From assembly GCF_001039355.2 (NCBI RefSeq), contig NW_019775558.1, positions 797,558 through 861,557 on the forward strand: a stretch of 64,000 nucleotides of DNA, in the 5' to 3' direction. Positions 61,514 through 64,000 of the stretch are shown here, piece after piece. Origin of the DNA: Lingula anatina. Taxonomy: Eukaryota > Brachiopoda > Lingulata > Lingulida > Lingulidae. Position 1 is the first letter of the stretch, and the number at the start of each line of letters is the position of its first letter. Under the pieces are notes generated by a model. The model was not told the origin of the DNA. It made no database searches and saw only the letters and a program-made list of their open reading frames with translations. A program made the position numbers and the translations under genes.

Positions 61514-62836
61514 TTCGTTGCGAAGGAAACTAGCTGCGCATCCGGAGTTGACTCGTCTTGACTCAAGTTGCAGTCATAATTTCTTTCCTTTTTTGTCAGC
61601 ATGTCTTTTCGAAGCTTTGCTAATGCGTATGCATTGTCAAAAATATGTGTTGCATTGTCGTTAGACATGGAAACGATGACGAACCTTTAAGGGAGGGCTG
61701 AAACATTAGCTGATTAAAATATAGTACATGGTATGATTAACGTTGTTATTGATTTGACGTTCATCGCAGTGGGTTGAAGTCTGCACGGGTCTGAGACATA
61801 AAAATCCTGCTCTAGTGTGTTTAACACTAGTATGTTACTTTTATAAACATATATGAGTTTATGAAAATCGTTAATAGATTGAAAATTGATGAAAATGACA
61901 GCATTTCTTTTTAACTTAACAGGTAAGTTGGTAAACAATGGGGGTTTATGTGAAATTTCAGTGACCACAGCTGTTTCAGTGAAACTTACATACTTTTTAG
62001 TTTTTTCTGCCTTTCTCATATTGCAGTAAAATTTTTTCAAAAGTAAATTGAGGCTAGAAGGGCATATAAGTTAAATAAGTCAAGGTACTATAACGTGACT
62101 GTGACCATTCCCATGATAGACACCATTGTTCTATGTAGATTGATCCAACTCTGTGGGAACTATTGCTATGTACAATCAGCTTAACTGAACGATACATTGT
62201 GATCTCCTCCTGATGTTGAGTGGAATACAAAAAAGCTGGTGATTATATGAGTGTCTTGGAAACCAAAGGAAGCGTTTCATTCAGTTTAGCTGATTGCACT
62301 CAGCAAGAGTTCCCCACAGAGTTTGATTGATCTGTGTAGACCGATGGTGTCTGTGGAAATAGGGTGTGAGGAGGGCACAAGACATACATCTAAAGTACAC
62401 CAAGTAAACCTGATATTATACACAGCAGCTTGAACAAAATATTTGGCGTGTGTGATAAGGATGATATGCACACTGACATTTAACTCGTGATTAAAAGATG
62501 AATCTCAGAGATCTGAAAAGATATATGTGCCCTTCTAAAGAATTATACCTGTTCATAGTAGGATTATGTATAATGAATATTCAGTAAGGAATGGAGACAG
62601 TTCTCTTGCTCATGGACTCCTGTACTTTTAAGATGTTTAAAACCAAATGGCCTGCATTGTATTATGTTGTATCTTATAGAGGGTACCAGAAATAGAACTT
62701 GTGGCCAAACTTGTGGCCAAATCACATATTTATTATATACTGGGAAAATGCCAAGGATGTGCATAATTTTATTAGTATTATATTTTTGAAACAGCCTATT
62801 CCAAACTTTATGAACTGTGCAATAATAGAACAGNCC
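61514..62836. other. Spacer between the two duplicated segments
   Basis: No conserved protein. It holds MITE subfamily A copy 3 (62104-62366) and a tandem TTGTGGCCAAA doublet at about 62698-62718. One N at about 62834 lies at the junction with copy 2. Confidence 0.6.
62104..62366. repeat. MITE subfamily A, copy 3
   Basis: Begins CCATTCCCATGATAGACACC and ends CCGATGGTGTCTGTGGAAAT. Interior GGTGATTATATGAGTGTCTTGGAA matches copies 1 and 2. It is slightly more diverged than they are. Confidence 0.82.
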
Positions 62837-62874
62837 TTAGTCCAATGCTTCACAAGAACCCCACTTCAAGTTAT

Positions 62875-63191
62875 TATTCACCACTTTACAGATACTTACA
62901 AAATCGCTGCGCGCATGCGTGAGAATTGCATTGTGGGAAAAAATAGAGCAAAACAAAAACAGCGAGTATACGAATAATGGGGAATAACCTCGACGATCAC
63001 ACACTCTGGTCCATGATTGTAAAATTAGCGGGAAATTACCTTTCTCGATACCTTCTATCATTTCTGCAACTTGAAACACAGCAGGTAGTCATTATTTTGT
63101 GTTCAAGAGCCTTCGCGCCACGAGTTCACGCTCTTTCCCCCTCCCACAATGCAGTTCGAGTTTCCTGTCGACGTACAACTGTAAAGTGATG
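62875..63191. mobile_element. 317-bp MITE insertion with CACTTTACAG inverted ends
   Basis: Absent from copy 1 of the duplication, which gives a direct empty-site comparison. CACTTTACAG (62882-62891) and CTGTAAAGTG (63179-63188) are perfect inverted repeats. They extend to ~17 bp with two mismatches. The interior has ATTGCATTGTGGGAAAA and a short open frame that looks non-coding. A target-site duplication is not clear. Confidence 0.85.
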
Positions 63192-63334
63192 AATGAATTG
63201 TGAATCAGACCCTAAATGACACGAATAAGTCCACACGATTATGCTGAAGGAACACAGAGGATTTTAATATGATAAATCCAAGTTGCAAGCACTTATCTAT
63301 ATTTTGAATCAACCCAATTTTGCCCGTCATTTAC

Positions 63335-63426
63335 CCTGGTAATTCTCTGGCCATAGACTGCAGTTCATTCAGATAAAAGTAATGCCGCTTTTGTGTCTGC
63401 TCCTTTTTGGCAATATCCGCCTCCAT
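63335..63426 (-). CDS. DGCR6: Duplicate DGCR6 exon 1
   Basis: Identical to the DGCR6 first coding exon except for one synonymous change (GAA to GAG, codon 2). The donor (CCAGG|GTAAAT) is kept. It encodes [20 protein letters not shown] and 10 more residues. The next exon in this direction would be expected below 63335, but only the MITE insertion and spacer lie there before the real DGCR6 gene. It could therefore act as an alternative first exon spliced to exon 2 at 60397, or be an assembly duplicate. Confidence 0.85.
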
Positions 63427-64000
63427 TACGCAAGTTCAAACACCAAACCAGTAGATCACACCTCTCAACCTGAAATGTTTTCAGATGCCACTTAGATTAT
63501 AGATGTATACCAATAACATGCTTGCATTCACATTACGACATGGTGTATATTAGTTTATACACATGTACAGCTGTACATGTACATTGTGCAAAAATATTAC
63601 AGACAGCAACGACTCGAAAAACGAAACTTTGGAGATCAATTACGCCATGTGCTGGGCAAATAAAAATACATTACGCTAAAACACACTATATAGATCTTTC
63701 TTTGTCAGTTTGGTGTATACATGCGCAATACCTTTCTACATAATTGAATCAAACGAAACCTCGAATATTATATCACGACATTGTGAGAAGCATTATTTTT
63801 CCGGAAGTAGTAATCCGGAAGTTTTGACACACAGACAGACTATTCTCGGGAGACGAGTGGTGTTAGTAGAGAATGTAACCGCTCGTTATCAGGTTCGAAC
63901 ATATGGTGGAGCGAGAGAGAGAGTGAGGAGGAGAAAGCGGAGTGGGTGAAAAGGGTAAGTTGGTAATTTTTATCTCAATTCGTATGGTTTTCGTAACATT

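Larger units (their letters stand above)
62837..64000. repeat. Segmental duplication, copy 2 (runs off the window)
   Basis: Near-identical to 60669-61513, but carrying the 62875-63191 insertion and small indels. It includes a complete DGCR6 exon 1 copy, the ETS pair and the divergent donor. It may be a true tandem duplication or two haplotypes assembled end to end; an N lies right at its left border. Confidence 0.93.

Noticed and set aside
1-64000. CRISPR arrays, operons, ribosome-binding sites and other bacterial features
   Set aside because: The window is eukaryotic: genes are split by GT-AG introns and no spaced direct-repeat arrays exist.

Overview
This window looks like draft genomic DNA from an animal, most likely a marine invertebrate. 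It is AT-rich, has long introns with GT-AG junctions, holds single unresolved N bases (about 15617, 23844, 39452 and 62834), and carries conserved metazoan genes among many decayed transposons. The transposon mix (piggyBac, Tc1, Harbinger, hAT-like, YqaJ/SWIM-like, Ty3/gypsy gag, R2-type LINE) resembles that of hemichordates, amphioxus, echinoderms or molluscs. The species cannot be fixed from sequence alone.

Layout. Positions 1-3.1 kb hold scrambled exons of a HECT ubiquitin-ligase-like gene, including a tandemly duplicated exon segment, plus a short retroelement-like ORF. Positions 3.1-8.7 kb are mostly non-coding, with one candidate two-exon 61-aa gene at 7081-7661. Positions 8.7-15.1 kb are a transposon graveyard: hAT/ZNF862-like exons, an RNase H fragment, gag-like pieces with a helix-hairpin-helix segment, and a piggyBac N-terminal fragment. 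Positions 15-20.7 kb are nearly empty apart from one signal-peptide exon near 16.1 kb. Positions 20.8-23.7 kb hold the last seven exons of a clan-2 cytochrome P450 on the minus strand. Positions 23.9-29.3 kb are transposon remains again: the next segment of the piggyBac protein, a Tc1 3' end, a Harbinger fragment, two YqaJ/SWIM-like exons ended by a foldback element, and an R2-type LINE 3' end.

The gene-rich half follows. EXD2 (minus, 11 exons, 558 aa) and MRPS26 (plus, 4 exons, 280 aa) stand head to head about 380 bp apart. Next is a ten-exon KSR-like pseudokinase (minus, 626 aa). After a 6 kb gap comes DGCR6 (minus, 4 exons, 189 aa). The DGCR6 promoter and first exon are duplicated at the right edge of the window. 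For each of EXD2, MRPS26, the KSR-like gene and DGCR6, the exon lengths I placed sum to an exact multiple of three with matching splice phases, which strongly supports the models.

Functionally, EXD2 and MRPS26 may share a bidirectional promoter and both act in mitochondria in vertebrates. The KSR-like protein should be a MAP-kinase scaffold or allosteric RAF partner rather than an active kinase. Small inverted-repeat elements (MITEs) sit in introns of EXD2, MRPS26, KSR and DGCR6; one family alone has five copies here.
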